The notes below the pieces were generated by a model, which saw only the letters and a list, made by a program, of their open reading frames with translations, did no database searches and was not told the origin of the DNA. A stretch of 7,239 nt of DNA from Deltaproteobacteria bacterium (lineage in GTDB: Bacteria; Desulfobacterota; Desulfobacteria; Desulfobacterales; B30-G6): contig QMMS01000225.1 in the NCBI GenBank assembly GCA_003647375.1, forward strand, positions 1 through 7,239. The letters are read 5' to 3'. Both the position numbers and the translations under genes were made by a program. How positions within the stretch are numbered: position 1 is the stretch's first letter; every line of letters starts with the position of its first letter. Of the stretch, positions 1-4,906 are shown one piece after another.

Positions 1-39
1 CGTGAGATCAAGGCGGACGACAGATTTAACCCGGAGTAA
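1..39 (+). CDS. C-terminal end of an upstream gene (partial)
   Basis: Frame 1 is open from the window edge and reads REIKADDRFNPE, then TAA directly followed by TAG. Tandem stops, ordinary codons and a good ribosome-binding site for another ORF 15 bases later suggest this is the true end of a + strand gene. Twelve residues are too few to name a family. It could be a chance open stretch. Confidence 0.4.
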   Translation, partial: REIKADDRFNPE

Positions 40-66
40 TAGCGTGCTATTTTGAGGAGTTAAATC

Positions 67-123
67 ATGGCGTCCAACGCCGATATCGCGGAAAAAGACC
101 ATTTGTGGATGGGCACTAGTTAA
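67..123 (+). CDS. 18-codon ORF with strong RBS; possible truncated gene start
   Basis: ATG at 67 is preceded by GAGGAG (54-59) at 7-base spacing, a good Shine-Dalgarno site, and follows the end of the upstream gene by 27 bases as in an operon. It encodes MASNADIAEKDHLWMGTS and then TAA. The run IAEKDxxLW faintly recalls the N-terminus of class III (BioA-like) aminotransferases, which often begin xxDxxxLWHPxT. If so, only the first 18 codons survive and the rest was lost, because the opposite-strand gene begins to overlap at 116. It could instead be a genuine small peptide or a leader. The aminotransferase link is a weak pattern match only. Confidence 0.3.
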   Translation: MASNADIAEKDHLWMGTS

Positions 124-562
124 GGATCCCATAGGCCCTGCCAAAACTGCGAACAATACTCATGAATGCGCCTGGCAGCGGCACTTCCCTTTCCACAATC
201 AGAATCTTCTGTTTCTTGGCCCTTTCCAAAACAGCAGCACTGTCGATACCTTCGTGACTGTCACAAAGAAATTGAATACGCAGGGCATCTGTCAAGGGTA
301 TTCTGAGGTGGTTGAGATCTTTTGAAATCATCCGGGATGTTTTTTCAACGGCATCTCGATTCACCTGGCTAAAGATTTGGGCGGCCTCCTTTGAATGCGT
401 GGCACTAAAAAGTTCATTCACAACAGCACCCGTGAGGCGGTTCACATCGGCCGAATTCCTCTCTGTCAGAATCAGCAAGGATTTCAGCTCCTGGAACAGA
501 ACCATCTTGATTACATCGATCCCTTCCCTGAGAGTGGGAACCAATTGAGTTTCAAATGTCAT
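116..562 (-). CDS. Hypothetical helical protein
   Basis: Encodes 148 residues; I do not recognise the family. It looks mostly alpha-helical and soluble, with no signal peptide or membrane segment. The N-terminal half (REGIDVIKMVLFQELKSLLI, then a stretch rich in Asn, Ser and Ala) could form a helical bundle. The C-terminal third has a hydrophobic strand, KILIVEREVPLPG, and ends FGRAYGILN. I chose ATG at 562 over GTG at 568 because AGGAA on the - strand lies about 8 bases before the ATG but only 2 before the GTG. It lies 104 bases downstream of the TetR gene on the same strand. TTGACA on the - strand (653-648) sits in that gap without a convincing -10, so it may be co-transcribed with the repressor. 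Its last 8 bases overlap the end of the 18-codon + strand ORF. Confidence 0.7.
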   Translation of the reverse strand: MTFETQLVPTLREGIDVIKMVLFQELKSLLILTERNSADVNRLTGAVVNELFSATHSKEAAQIFSQVNRDAVEKTSRMISKDLNHLRIPLTDALRIQFLCDSHEGIDSAAVLERAKKQKILIVEREVPLPGAFMSIVRSFGRAYGILN

Positions 563-606
563 GGTCACGCTTCCTGAAAAAAACTGCCGCGGGTTTAGCG
601 AACAAA

Positions 607-617
607 TCTGAATCAGA
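607..617. repeat. Small perfect palindrome TCTGA-A-TCAGA
   Basis: An 11-base inverted repeat with 5-base arms around a single A lies in the gap between the TetR gene and the hypothetical gene, upstream of the latter. It could be a minor operator, but palindromes this short occur by chance. Confidence 0.2.
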
Positions 618-666
618 CAGAATTGCTTACCTGTGCAGGGAAATATTTGTCAAAATTTTCGTGCCG

Positions 667-1242
667 CTAATCCTGCAGCACCATGCTTCTGCGACAGAAT
701 TCCACGGCCGCCTTTTTCATTCCCCTGCGTGACCCAAATTTCAGCGTGCGCTGGCGGACGATGCCATTGATGAAGGCAAGCAGCAGTAGCGCAGTCTCGG
801 AAACCGGCATCTCTTTGAATTCACCGTTTGCCATGCCTTCCTTGATACATTTTCTTAGATAGGATGTGAGCCACTTTCGCTGCTTCTCGAGTTGTTGTCT
901 GCAGACATGCTTGGTGTCCTTGAGCTTGGCAGGGCATGCGCAGACAACCAGATATATTTCATCCGGCCGTTCTTTGATAAAATCAAAGTGGAGGGTGAAA
1001 AGATTTTCTATTTTTTCAAACTGTGTCGATGTTTTCTGATTCAGGGATTCCAGTCGTGTAAAGTAGGCCTCAAATCCATTGCGAATGATATGGGTAAAAA
1101 GATCGTCCTTTCCCTCAAAGTGGTAATAAATCAAGGGTTCAGTGACCTTGGCTTCCCTCGCGATCTGCAGTGTCGTTGTTCCATCAAAACCCTGGGCGGC
1201 AAAAAGCCGTGTTGCTGTTTCAATAATGTCATATTTTTTCAT
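667..1242 (-). CDS. TetR/AcrR-family transcriptional repressor
   Basis: A 191-residue one-component regulator, of usual length for the family. Residues 4-50 are the TetR_N DNA-binding domain: a first helix (IIETATRLFAAQGFDG), then the helix-turn-helix TTLQIAREAKVTEPLIYYHF, with the signature Tyr-Tyr-His-Phe and Lys-Asp after it. The rest is the variable ligand-binding and dimerisation bundle, including several cysteines near residues 100-120 (VVCACPAKLKDTKHVC). I chose ATG at 1242 over TTG at 1272 because AGGGAG (1253-1248) lies 5 bases before the ATG and the TetR domain begins right there. It is divergent from a MaoC-type hydratase, and the shared region holds a perfect operator-like palindrome, so repression of the hydratase is the natural inference. 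The ligand is unknown; acyl-CoA or fatty-acid-like compounds are plausible from the neighbour. Confidence 0.93.
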   Translation of the reverse strand: MKKYDIIETATRLFAAQGFDGTTTLQIAREAKVTEPLIYYHFEGKDDLFTHIIRNGFEAYFTRLESLNQKTSTQFEKIENLFTLHFDFIKERPDEIYLVVCACPAKLKDTKHVCRQQLEKQRKWLTSYLRKCIKEGMANGEFKEMPVSETALLLLAFINGIVRQRTLKFGSRRGMKKAAVEFCRRSMVLQD

Positions 1243-1302
1243 GTCGACTCCCTGTACATTCTTATGTTCCAATCGGTACGACGTGCAGAATCATACACAT
1301 CG

Positions 1303-1324
1303 TTTTATGTTTCCCGTCATAAAA
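1303..1324. repeat. Inverted repeat in the tetR leader
   Basis: TTTTATG (1303-1309) and CATAAAA (1318-1324) form perfect 7-base arms around an 8-base spacer, downstream of the likely tetR promoter and upstream of its start codon. The A/T core (TTTTAT/ATAAAA) also occurs in the arms of the large palindrome at 1433-1457, but the half-sites face the opposite way here. It may be a second regulator site or an mRNA hairpin. Confidence 0.3.
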
Positions 1325-1366
1325 ATTTTTTTCCCACCCGAGGACAGGAAATTTCATCGTCCACCA

Positions 1367-1396
1367 ACAATAGGGTTTATAGGATCTATATGTCAA
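1367..1396 (-). promoter_or_regulatory. Candidate tetR promoter
   Basis: On the - strand, TTGACA (1396-1391) is a perfect -35. The best -10 is TATTGT (1372-1367) at 18-base spacing, a 4/6 match. The spacer contains the small inverted repeat TATAG-GAT-CTATA (1378-1390), which abuts the -35 and could be an operator. The - strand message would have a long leader of roughly 110 bases before the ATG at 1242. Confidence 0.45.
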
Positions 1397-1427
1397 GGTA
1401 GAAATTAGCCCGGGCATCTCATGGAAC

Positions 1428-1457
1428 TTGACAATAAAATCGTAATACGATTTTATT
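1428..1457 (+). promoter_or_regulatory. Hydratase promoter with embedded repressor operator
   Basis: TTGACA at 1428-1433 is a perfect -35. At 17-base spacing the -10 is TTTTAT (1451-1456), a 4/6 match. A perfect inverted repeat occupies 1433-1457: arm AATAAAATCGTA, central A at 1445, arm TACGATTTTATT. It covers the last base of the -35, the whole spacer and the -10, so a bound dimer would exclude RNA polymerase. Length, symmetry and placement fit a TetR-family operator, and the adjacent divergent tetR gene is the obvious source of the repressor. Binding itself is inferred. Confidence 0.8.
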
Positions 1458-1499
1458 CTACGCTCAGCTTAGAGATAAATTAAATCAAAGGGGTCATCA

Positions 1500-1913
1500 A
1501 TGGTTGGAAAGACATATGATCAGATCTGCTTAGGAGATACCGCTGAATTTTCGAAGACGTTTTCAGAAGCGGATATCTATCTGTATGCGGGAATTTCAGG
1601 GGATTTCAATCCGGCCCATGTCAATGAGGCCTATGCTCGGAATACTTACTTTAAAACGCGTATTGCACATGGCATGCTTCCGGCAGGATTGATATCGGCA
1701 GTGATTGGGACACAACTTCCGGGGGCCGGATCGATCTACATGCAGCAGACCCTCTCTTTTTTAGCACCGGTTCACATGGGGGATACCATCACTGCGCGCG
1801 TGGAAGTCGTCGAAAAAATAGACAAGAAGAAGGTGCGACTGAAAACAATCTGTATGAATCAGAATGCGGTCATTGTGCTGGAAGGGGAGGCCGTGGTTAG
1901 TCCGCCCAGATGA
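1500..1913 (+). CDS. MaoC-family (R)-specific enoyl-CoA hydratase
   Basis: A 137-residue single hot-dog-fold protein, the usual length for PhaJ-type hydratases. The hydratase-2 motif is intact: AGISGDFNPAHVNEAYA, with the catalytic pair Asp35 and His40, followed by RIAHGM (55-59). By family these enzymes reversibly hydrate trans-2-enoyl-CoA to (R)-3-hydroxyacyl-CoA in the cytoplasm, feeding polyhydroxyalkanoate synthesis or non-standard beta-oxidation. Some relatives act on other acyl-CoAs, so substrate chain length is not known here. The start is supported by GGGG (1490-1493) with flanking A, 6 bases before ATG 1500. It is transcribed alone from the operator-controlled promoter at 1428-1457, divergent from the TetR repressor. 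It ends 14 bases from the convergent CBS gene, and I see no terminator hairpin in that gap. Confidence 0.9.
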   Translation: MVGKTYDQICLGDTAEFSKTFSEADIYLYAGISGDFNPAHVNEAYARNTYFKTRIAHGMLPAGLISAVIGTQLPGAGSIYMQQTLSFLAPVHMGDTITARVEVVEKIDKKKVRLKTICMNQNAVIVLEGEAVVSPPR

Positions 1914-1927
1914 TGATTCTATGTTTT

Positions 1928-2395
1928 TCAATGATCTTTAGATTTCCATTTCCAGTTTTCATAGTAATCCCAACTCACCATGGAATTGAGCTGTCTTAGT
2001 TCGGTATCCTTTTCATGAATGACGCATTTCATGACGTCTCCTCCTGAGACCAAACCGATAATGTTGCCGTCTTCTTCGATCAGCAGGTGTCGGACCCTGA
2101 GCCCTAGGAATTTATCCATGAGATTGAAGACCGTATCGGTGTGGGGAGCCGAAATCAGTTGGGTGGTCATGTAATCCTCTACCAACGCGTCTTTAAGATC
2201 AAACCTTTCTCGAATGATATCCCGCATGAGATCTCTTTCCGTCCATATGCCGATGATCTTTTCATCTCTGGTGACAAGAATGGCGCCGACTTTTTTTTGA
2301 TTCATTTCTTTAAGCGTGGCACAGAGGGTCGTTCCCACAGGAACCGAAACGATTTCGCGTCCTTTGTCCGCCACCATCTTTTTGGCTGTTTCCAT
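1928..2395 (-). CDS. Two-CBS-domain protein
   Basis: A 155-residue stand-alone CBS pair (Bateman module). CBS 1 runs from about residue 6 to 66 (VPVGTTLCATLKEMNQKKVG, then AILVTRDEKIIGIWTERDLM). CBS 2 runs from about 75 to 132 (MTTQLISAPHTDTVFNLMDK, then HLLIEEDGNIIGLVSGGDVM). The ERD and GGD turns after the last strand of each repeat are typical adenosine-nucleotide contact sites. A Trp/Tyr-rich tail follows (SWDYYENWKWKSKDH). There is no catalytic or membrane part, so it probably senses adenine nucleotides and acts on a partner protein, which is unknown. I prefer ATG at 2395, since GGAG lies 6 bases before it. An alternative in-frame ATG at 2407 adds 4 residues, overlaps that GGAG, and lies 1 base after the stop of a tiny upstream ORF. 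Its promoter is at 2486-2514. Confidence 0.9.
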   Translation of the reverse strand: METAKKMVADKGREIVSVPVGTTLCATLKEMNQKKVGAILVTRDEKIIGIWTERDLMRDIIRERFDLKDALVEDYMTTQLISAPHTDTVFNLMDKFLGLRVRHLLIEEDGNIIGLVSGGDVMKCVIHEKDTELRQLNSMVSWDYYENWKWKSKDH

Positions 2396-2408
2396 TTTTA
2401 TCTCCATT

Positions 2409-2480
2409 TTATTCTTTTTCGATGCGTGAAAACTGTTTTTCCAGCATGATTTGAAGTATGGTCCGGTCGGTTTCGATCAT
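2409..2480 (-). CDS. Possible 23-residue leader peptide before the CBS gene
   Basis: An ATG at 2480 opens a short charged ORF beginning MIETDRTILQIMLEKQ and ending RIEKE. Its TAA is one base from the alternative CBS-gene ATG at 2407, a spacing typical of translational coupling. No good ribosome site precedes it. Given the promoter at 2486-2514, transcription would begin at or within a few bases of this ATG, so it could be a leaderless message. It may also simply be untranslated leader. The frame stays open upstream to about 2603 but has no ATG there. Confidence 0.25.
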   Translation of the reverse strand: MIETDRTILQIMLEKQFSRIEKE

Positions 2481-2485
2481 TTTAT

Positions 2486-2514
2486 ATTCTATAACCAAAA
2501 AGAGCACATTGCAA
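2486..2514 (-). promoter_or_regulatory. Promoter of the first CBS gene
   Basis: On the - strand, TTGCAA (2514-2509, 4/6) and TAGAAT (2491-2486, 5/6) are separated by exactly 17 bases. This is the best sigma70-type promoter in the gap. The predicted start lies near 2480, giving a leader of about 85 bases to ATG 2395. Confidence 0.6.
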
Positions 2515-2614
2515 GGAGAGCCGATAAAAGGACCGGGAGTGCGATTCCGCGATATCAGGATGGGGGTTTGCCGGCATAGGGAACAACCCTTTTCGGAGTA
2601 ACCGGAACGTTATT

Positions 2615-2693
2615 TTGACAAATGCTATAGAGGTGATCCAGCATAGCGCAAAAACGCTCCATGTTGTTGCATCACCAGTTATTGTATGCTATA
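2615..2693 (+). promoter_or_regulatory. phoH leader: extended anti-16S match and competing helices
   Basis: TTGACA (2615-2620) is a perfect -35 without a convincing -10. GAGGTGATCCAGC (2630-2642) is complementary over 13 bases to the conserved 3' end of 16S rRNA, yet no normal start codon lies at the right distance. It is framed by ATGCT (2622-2626) and AGCAT (2640-2644), which would put it in a hairpin loop. AGCATA (2640-2645) can instead pair with TATGCT (2685-2690), and GGTGAT (2632-2637) with ATCACC (2671-2676). AGCG/CGCT (2645-2648, 2655-2658) form a small hairpin that, if folded, would bring the match to an effective 9 bases from ATG 2661. ATGCTATA occurs twice (2622-2629 and 2686-2693). 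A translation switch is possible, but no known riboswitch is recognised. Confidence 0.4.
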
Positions 2694-2702
2694 TGTTGCG
2701 GC

Positions 2703-4055
2703 ATGAATGTTCCAAGCACCTTTTCCAGTTCTGGGAAGAAAAAGGTTTTTGTTCTCGATACCAATGTCATCCTACATGACAGTACCTGCCTTTACCATTT
2801 TGATGAGCATGATGTGGTGATTCCCATCGTGGTCATCGAAGAACTGGACAGGTTTAAAAAAGGTAAAGATATCCTTAATTGCAATGCCCGGGAATTCCTT
2901 CGTTCCCTGGATGCCCTGACAGGGGACAGTATTTTCAACGGTGGTATTCCCATCGGTGCCGGCAAGGGAAACATATCGGTTAGACTCGGAAAACCCTTTC
3001 ATCAAAAAATCACCACTAATTTTTCAAAAGACAAAGTGGATCACCACATTCTGAACGCTGCCTATCATGTGGCTCTCGACAAGTCTTTTCAGCGTGCCGT
3101 ACTGGTTACAAAAGATATCAATCTCCGGATGAAAGCCAAATCTGTCGGACTTTTATCTGAGGACTACACCACCGATCATGTTAAAAATATAGCCGAGCTC
3201 TACAAGGGAAAACGTGTTGTCGAAAGTCTTCCCGAACAGATTATCGATCTTATGTACACAACGCCCTATGCGTTTGGAGCCAGGGAGATGACTTTTGAAA
3301 AAGAATTGCTACCCAATGAATTTTTGATTATGCGGAACGGTAGTAAATCCGCCCTGGGAGTTTATGATGCCAAGGCGGATCAGATCAAGCGCATCGAGAA
3401 TAGAAGTTGTTATGGTATTCGGCCGCGGAATGCCGAGCAGTCATTTGCTCTGAATGCGCTGCTGGACAGAGATATCCCGCTGGTGACTCTTTCTGGAAAA
3501 GCAGGCACAGGGAAGACCTTGCTGGCTCTGGCCGCTTCCCTTGAAACCAAGCGGCACTATCGCCAGATTTTTCTTGCACGACCCATCGTACCCTTGAGCA
3601 ACAAGGACATAGGATATCTGCCCGGAGACATCAATTCGAAACTCGATCCCTACATGCAGCCGTTGTACGACAACCTGACGGTGATACATAATCAGTTTTC
3701 CGGTAAGAACGGCAGCAGCCGACGCATCGAGGAACTTTTGTCCGAAGAAAAAATCATTATAACGCCACTGTCATATATACGTGGCCGGAGTATTGTGAAG
3801 GTGTTCTTTATTGTTGACGAAGCCCAGAACCTTACACCCCATGAAGTCAAGACCATCATTACACGCGCCGGGGAAGGAACCAAACTTATTTTCACCGGTG
3901 ATATCTACCAGATTGACCACCCCTATCTGGACAGCCAGTCCAACGGTCTCAGCTACCTCATCGAAAAGATGAAAGGACAGAAACTGTACGCGCATATCAA
4001 TCTGGAAAAAGGTGAGAGATCCGAGTTGTCGGATCTGGCAATTCAGCTTCTATAG
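2703..4055 (+). CDS. phoH: PIN-domain PhoH-family ATPase (PhoH2/YlaK type)
   Basis: A 450-residue two-domain protein of normal length for PhoH2. Residues 15-145 form a PIN ribonuclease domain: VFVLDTN (Asp19), IEELD (Glu46/47), KVDHHIL (Asp113) and VTKDINLRMKA (Asp138), so the acidic metal site looks complete. Residues about 230-450 are the PhoH P-loop ATPase: Walker A GKAGTGKT (265-272), ARPIVP, then GYLPGD, Walker B FFIVDEAQN (Asp372, Glu373), FTGD (397-400) and the C-terminal GERSELSDLA signature. By family this is a cytoplasmic ATP-driven RNA helicase/nuclease; mycobacterial PhoH2 is linked to a toxin-antitoxin pair. Start choice is uncertain. ATG 2703 lies 12 codons before the conserved KVFVLDTN strand but lacks a ribosome site. 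ATG 2661 adds 14 unusual residues (LLHHQLLYAICC) and lies 18 bases after the extended anti-16S match. No companion antitoxin gene is evident. Confidence 0.93.
   Translation: MNVPSTFSSSGKKKVFVLDTNVILHDSTCLYHFDEHDVVIPIVVIEELDRFKKGKDILNCNAREFLRSLDALTGDSIFNGGIPIGAGKGNISVRLGKPFHQKITTNFSKDKVDHHILNAAYHVALDKSFQRAVLVTKDINLRMKAKSVGLLSEDYTTDHVKNIAELYKGKRVVESLPEQIIDLMYTTPYAFGAREMTFEKELLPNEFLIMRNGSKSALGVYDAKADQIKRIENRSCYGIRPRNAEQSFALNALLDRDIPLVTLSGKAGTGKTLLALAASLETKRHYRQIFLARPIVPLSNKDIGYLPGDINSKLDPYMQPLYDNLTVIHNQFSGKNGSSRRIEELLSEEKIIITPLSYIRGRSIVKVFFIVDEAQNLTPHEVKTIITRAGEGTKLIFTGDIYQIDHPYLDSQSNGLSYLIEKMKGQKLYAHINLEKGERSELSDLAIQLL
4017..4036 (+). repeat. Perfect hairpin at the 3' end of phoH
   Basis: AGATCCGA (4017-4024) and TCGGATCT (4029-4036) form an 8-base-pair stem with loop GTTG, about 17 bases before the phoH stop. 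It encodes part of the conserved GERSELSDL segment, so protein constraint may explain much of it. No U-tract follows, so it is not a standard intrinsic terminator; mRNA 3' protection is possible. Confidence 0.35.
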
Positions 4056-4176
4056 TGATAACACCCCCCCCGACCCTCCAGATATGACGAATTCCATTTC
4101 CCGGCACCTTTTCTTGACATTTTACCAAAAGATAAGCTAAAGAAGAGGACCCTTTCGCCGAATTATAGGGATGTCA

Positions 4177-4224
4177 TGCATATATTCCGAATGCGTCCCG
4201 CGGCTCCAGGGGTTTGCATATATT
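4177..4224 (+). repeat. Direct repeats TGCATATATT upstream of the response regulator
   Basis: TGCATATATT occurs at 4177-4186 and again at 4215-4224, 38 bases apart and so close to four helical turns. Both lie just upstream of the best promoter for the response regulator gene, the second inside its -35 region. They could be activator or repressor sites. The rest of the 4056-4269 gap shows a run of eight C (4064-4071), a TTGACA (4114-4119) with only a poor -10, and no terminator. Confidence 0.35.
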
Positions 4225-4243
4225 TTTCAAAAGGACATATAAC
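4214..4243 (+). promoter_or_regulatory. Candidate response-regulator promoter
   Basis: TATAAC (4238-4243) is a 5/6 match to the -10 consensus. TTGCAT (4214-4219) at 18-base spacing is a weak -35 and overlaps the second TGCATATATT repeat. Transcription would start near 4250, about 20 bases before ATG 4270. A weak -35 overlapped by a repeat suggests activator dependence, which is inference. Confidence 0.4.
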
Positions 4244-4269
4244 GATATTGCTGATACAAGGAGAAAACC

Positions 4270-4698
4270 ATGGAAGCAAAAGTTTTGCTTGTGGATGATG
4301 AAAAAGATTTTCTGGAATCAATGTCCGAAAGAATGCGCTTGCGGGGCATGGATGTCACGACAGCCTCTTCCGCAAAAGAGGCGTTGGCGTTCATCGAAAG
4401 CGATTTTTTTGATGCCGTTATTTTAGACTTTCAACTACCGGAAATGGACGGCCTGGCTGTCTTGAAAAAGATAAAAGCCAGGCACCCCGAGGCACAGATC
4501 ATTCTGCTGACCGGACATGCATCCCTGGAAAGGGGTGTCGAGGCGATGAAGTTCGGTGCATCTGATTTTCTTGAAAAACCGGCCGACATCGAAGCGCTTT
4601 CCAAAAAGATAAAAGAAGCCAAAGCGGAAAAGATGTTGATTGTGCAGAAACAGCAGCTGGACAACGTATTGGATGCCTTCAAAAAATATGGCATATAG
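4270..4698 (+). CDS. Receiver-only (CheY-like) response regulator
   Basis: A 142-residue single REC domain. The acidic pair Asp9-Asp10 follows strand 1 (VLLVDDE). The phosphoacceptor is Asp53 in VILDFQLPEMDG, the switch Thr81 is in LLTGHAS, and Lys103 in EKP completes the site, so it should be phosphorylated on Asp53. After helix 5 a charged C-terminal tail of about 30 residues (KIKEAKAEKMLIVQKQQLDN, then VLDAFKKYGI) could be a coiled coil, but there is no DNA-binding or enzymatic output domain. It therefore probably works by protein-protein contact or as a phosphorelay shuttle. AAGGAG (4258-4263) lies 6 bases before ATG 4270. No histidine kinase gene is in the window, so its partner is elsewhere. 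It is followed on the same strand by a double-CBS gene and an anion permease, suggesting a regulatory module. Confidence 0.93.
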   Translation: MEAKVLLVDDEKDFLESMSERMRLRGMDVTTASSAKEALAFIESDFFDAVILDFQLPEMDGLAVLKKIKARHPEAQIILLTGHASLERGVEAMKFGASDFLEKPADIEALSKKIKEAKAEKMLIVQKQQLDNVLDAFKKYGI

Positions 4699-4726
4699 AC
4701 CTGCCTGTCGGAACATTTTGCGTAAC

Positions 4727-4732
4727 TATAAC
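4727..4732 (+). promoter_or_regulatory. Candidate -10 of an internal promoter before the leader RNA
   Basis: TATAAC is a 5/6 match to the -10 consensus, but the -35 zone (about 4703-4710) matches poorly. The predicted first transcribed base is G4739, two bases before the closing helix of the candidate structured RNA at 4741. That coincidence makes it more interesting than the motif alone. Confidence 0.35.
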
Positions 4733-4738
4733 TAAGCT

Positions 4739-4878
4739 GGGCGATTGTCGAGGTTGCCGTAGCTACAAGGAAGATGCTGTTCCGCTCTTGTTGGGGCGTA
4801 GCTCGAAGAGCGAAGACCAAATAGTGAACTATGCGGCATGGCATCTGACGCCGTAGATGCGGTAAGATCGGCAATCGC
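4739..4878 (+). ncRNA. Candidate structured leader RNA, unclassified
   Basis: The 208-base gap between the response regulator and the CBS gene folds by eye into a closed unit. P1 pairs GCGATTGTCGA (4741-4751) with TCGGCAATCGC (4868-4878), 11 pairs including one G-U. P2 pairs TGCCGTA (4755-4761) with TGCGGCA (4832-4838), one G-U. P4 is GCATCT/AGATGC (4841-4846, 4855-4860); its 8-base loop contains ACGCC (4848-4852), complementary to GGCGT (4795-4799), a possible pseudoknot. Inside P2 are GCTC-GAA-GAGC (4801-4811) and ACAAG/CTTGT. P1, P2 and P4 meet in a three-way junction with the unpaired run GGTAAGA (4861-4867). It ends 17 bases before the CBS gene ribosome site. I recognise no known riboswitch, and no intrinsic terminator is seen. 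Helices were found by eye, so chance pairing is possible. Confidence 0.4.
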
Positions 4879-4906
4879 AACAATGGTGAATGCTTGAGGA
4901 GGTAAT

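Noticed and set aside
115..126. Adjacent SpeI and BamHI sites (ACTAGT, GGATCC) as a sign of vector sequence
   Set aside because: The bases are explained as the natural end of the - strand gene (GILN stop), and no polylinker or vector sequence surrounds them.
892..1401. 169-codon + strand ORF opposite tetR
   Set aside because: It is a shadow of the well-supported TetR gene, rich in Cys and Phe, with no family features.
1914..1927. Bidirectional terminator between the convergent hydratase and CBS genes
   Set aside because: Only a short T-run is present and no stem-loop can be drawn in the 14-base gap.
2458..2601. 47-codon + strand ORF upstream of phoH, considered as a PhoH antitoxin
   Set aside because: It has a poor ribosome site, Arg/Gly/Pro-rich composition unlike an antitoxin, lies across the opposite-strand CBS promoter, and does not adjoin phoH.
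4577..4856. Open + strand frame reading through the receiver/CBS gap (contains GDCRGCRSYKED)
   Set aside because: No ATG occurs in the frame, the only alternative starts are late and lack ribosome sites, and the first part overlaps the receiver gene out of frame.
4741..4878. MITE or transposon remnant bounded by the 11-base inverted repeats
   Set aside because: No flanking target duplication is visible, and internal helices plus a promoter at its edge fit a leader RNA better; not excluded completely.
4431..4883. 150-codon - strand ORF across the receiver gene and the following gap
   Set aside because: Most of it is antisense to the clearly coding receiver gene, and the rest lies in the candidate RNA region; it has no recognisable domain.
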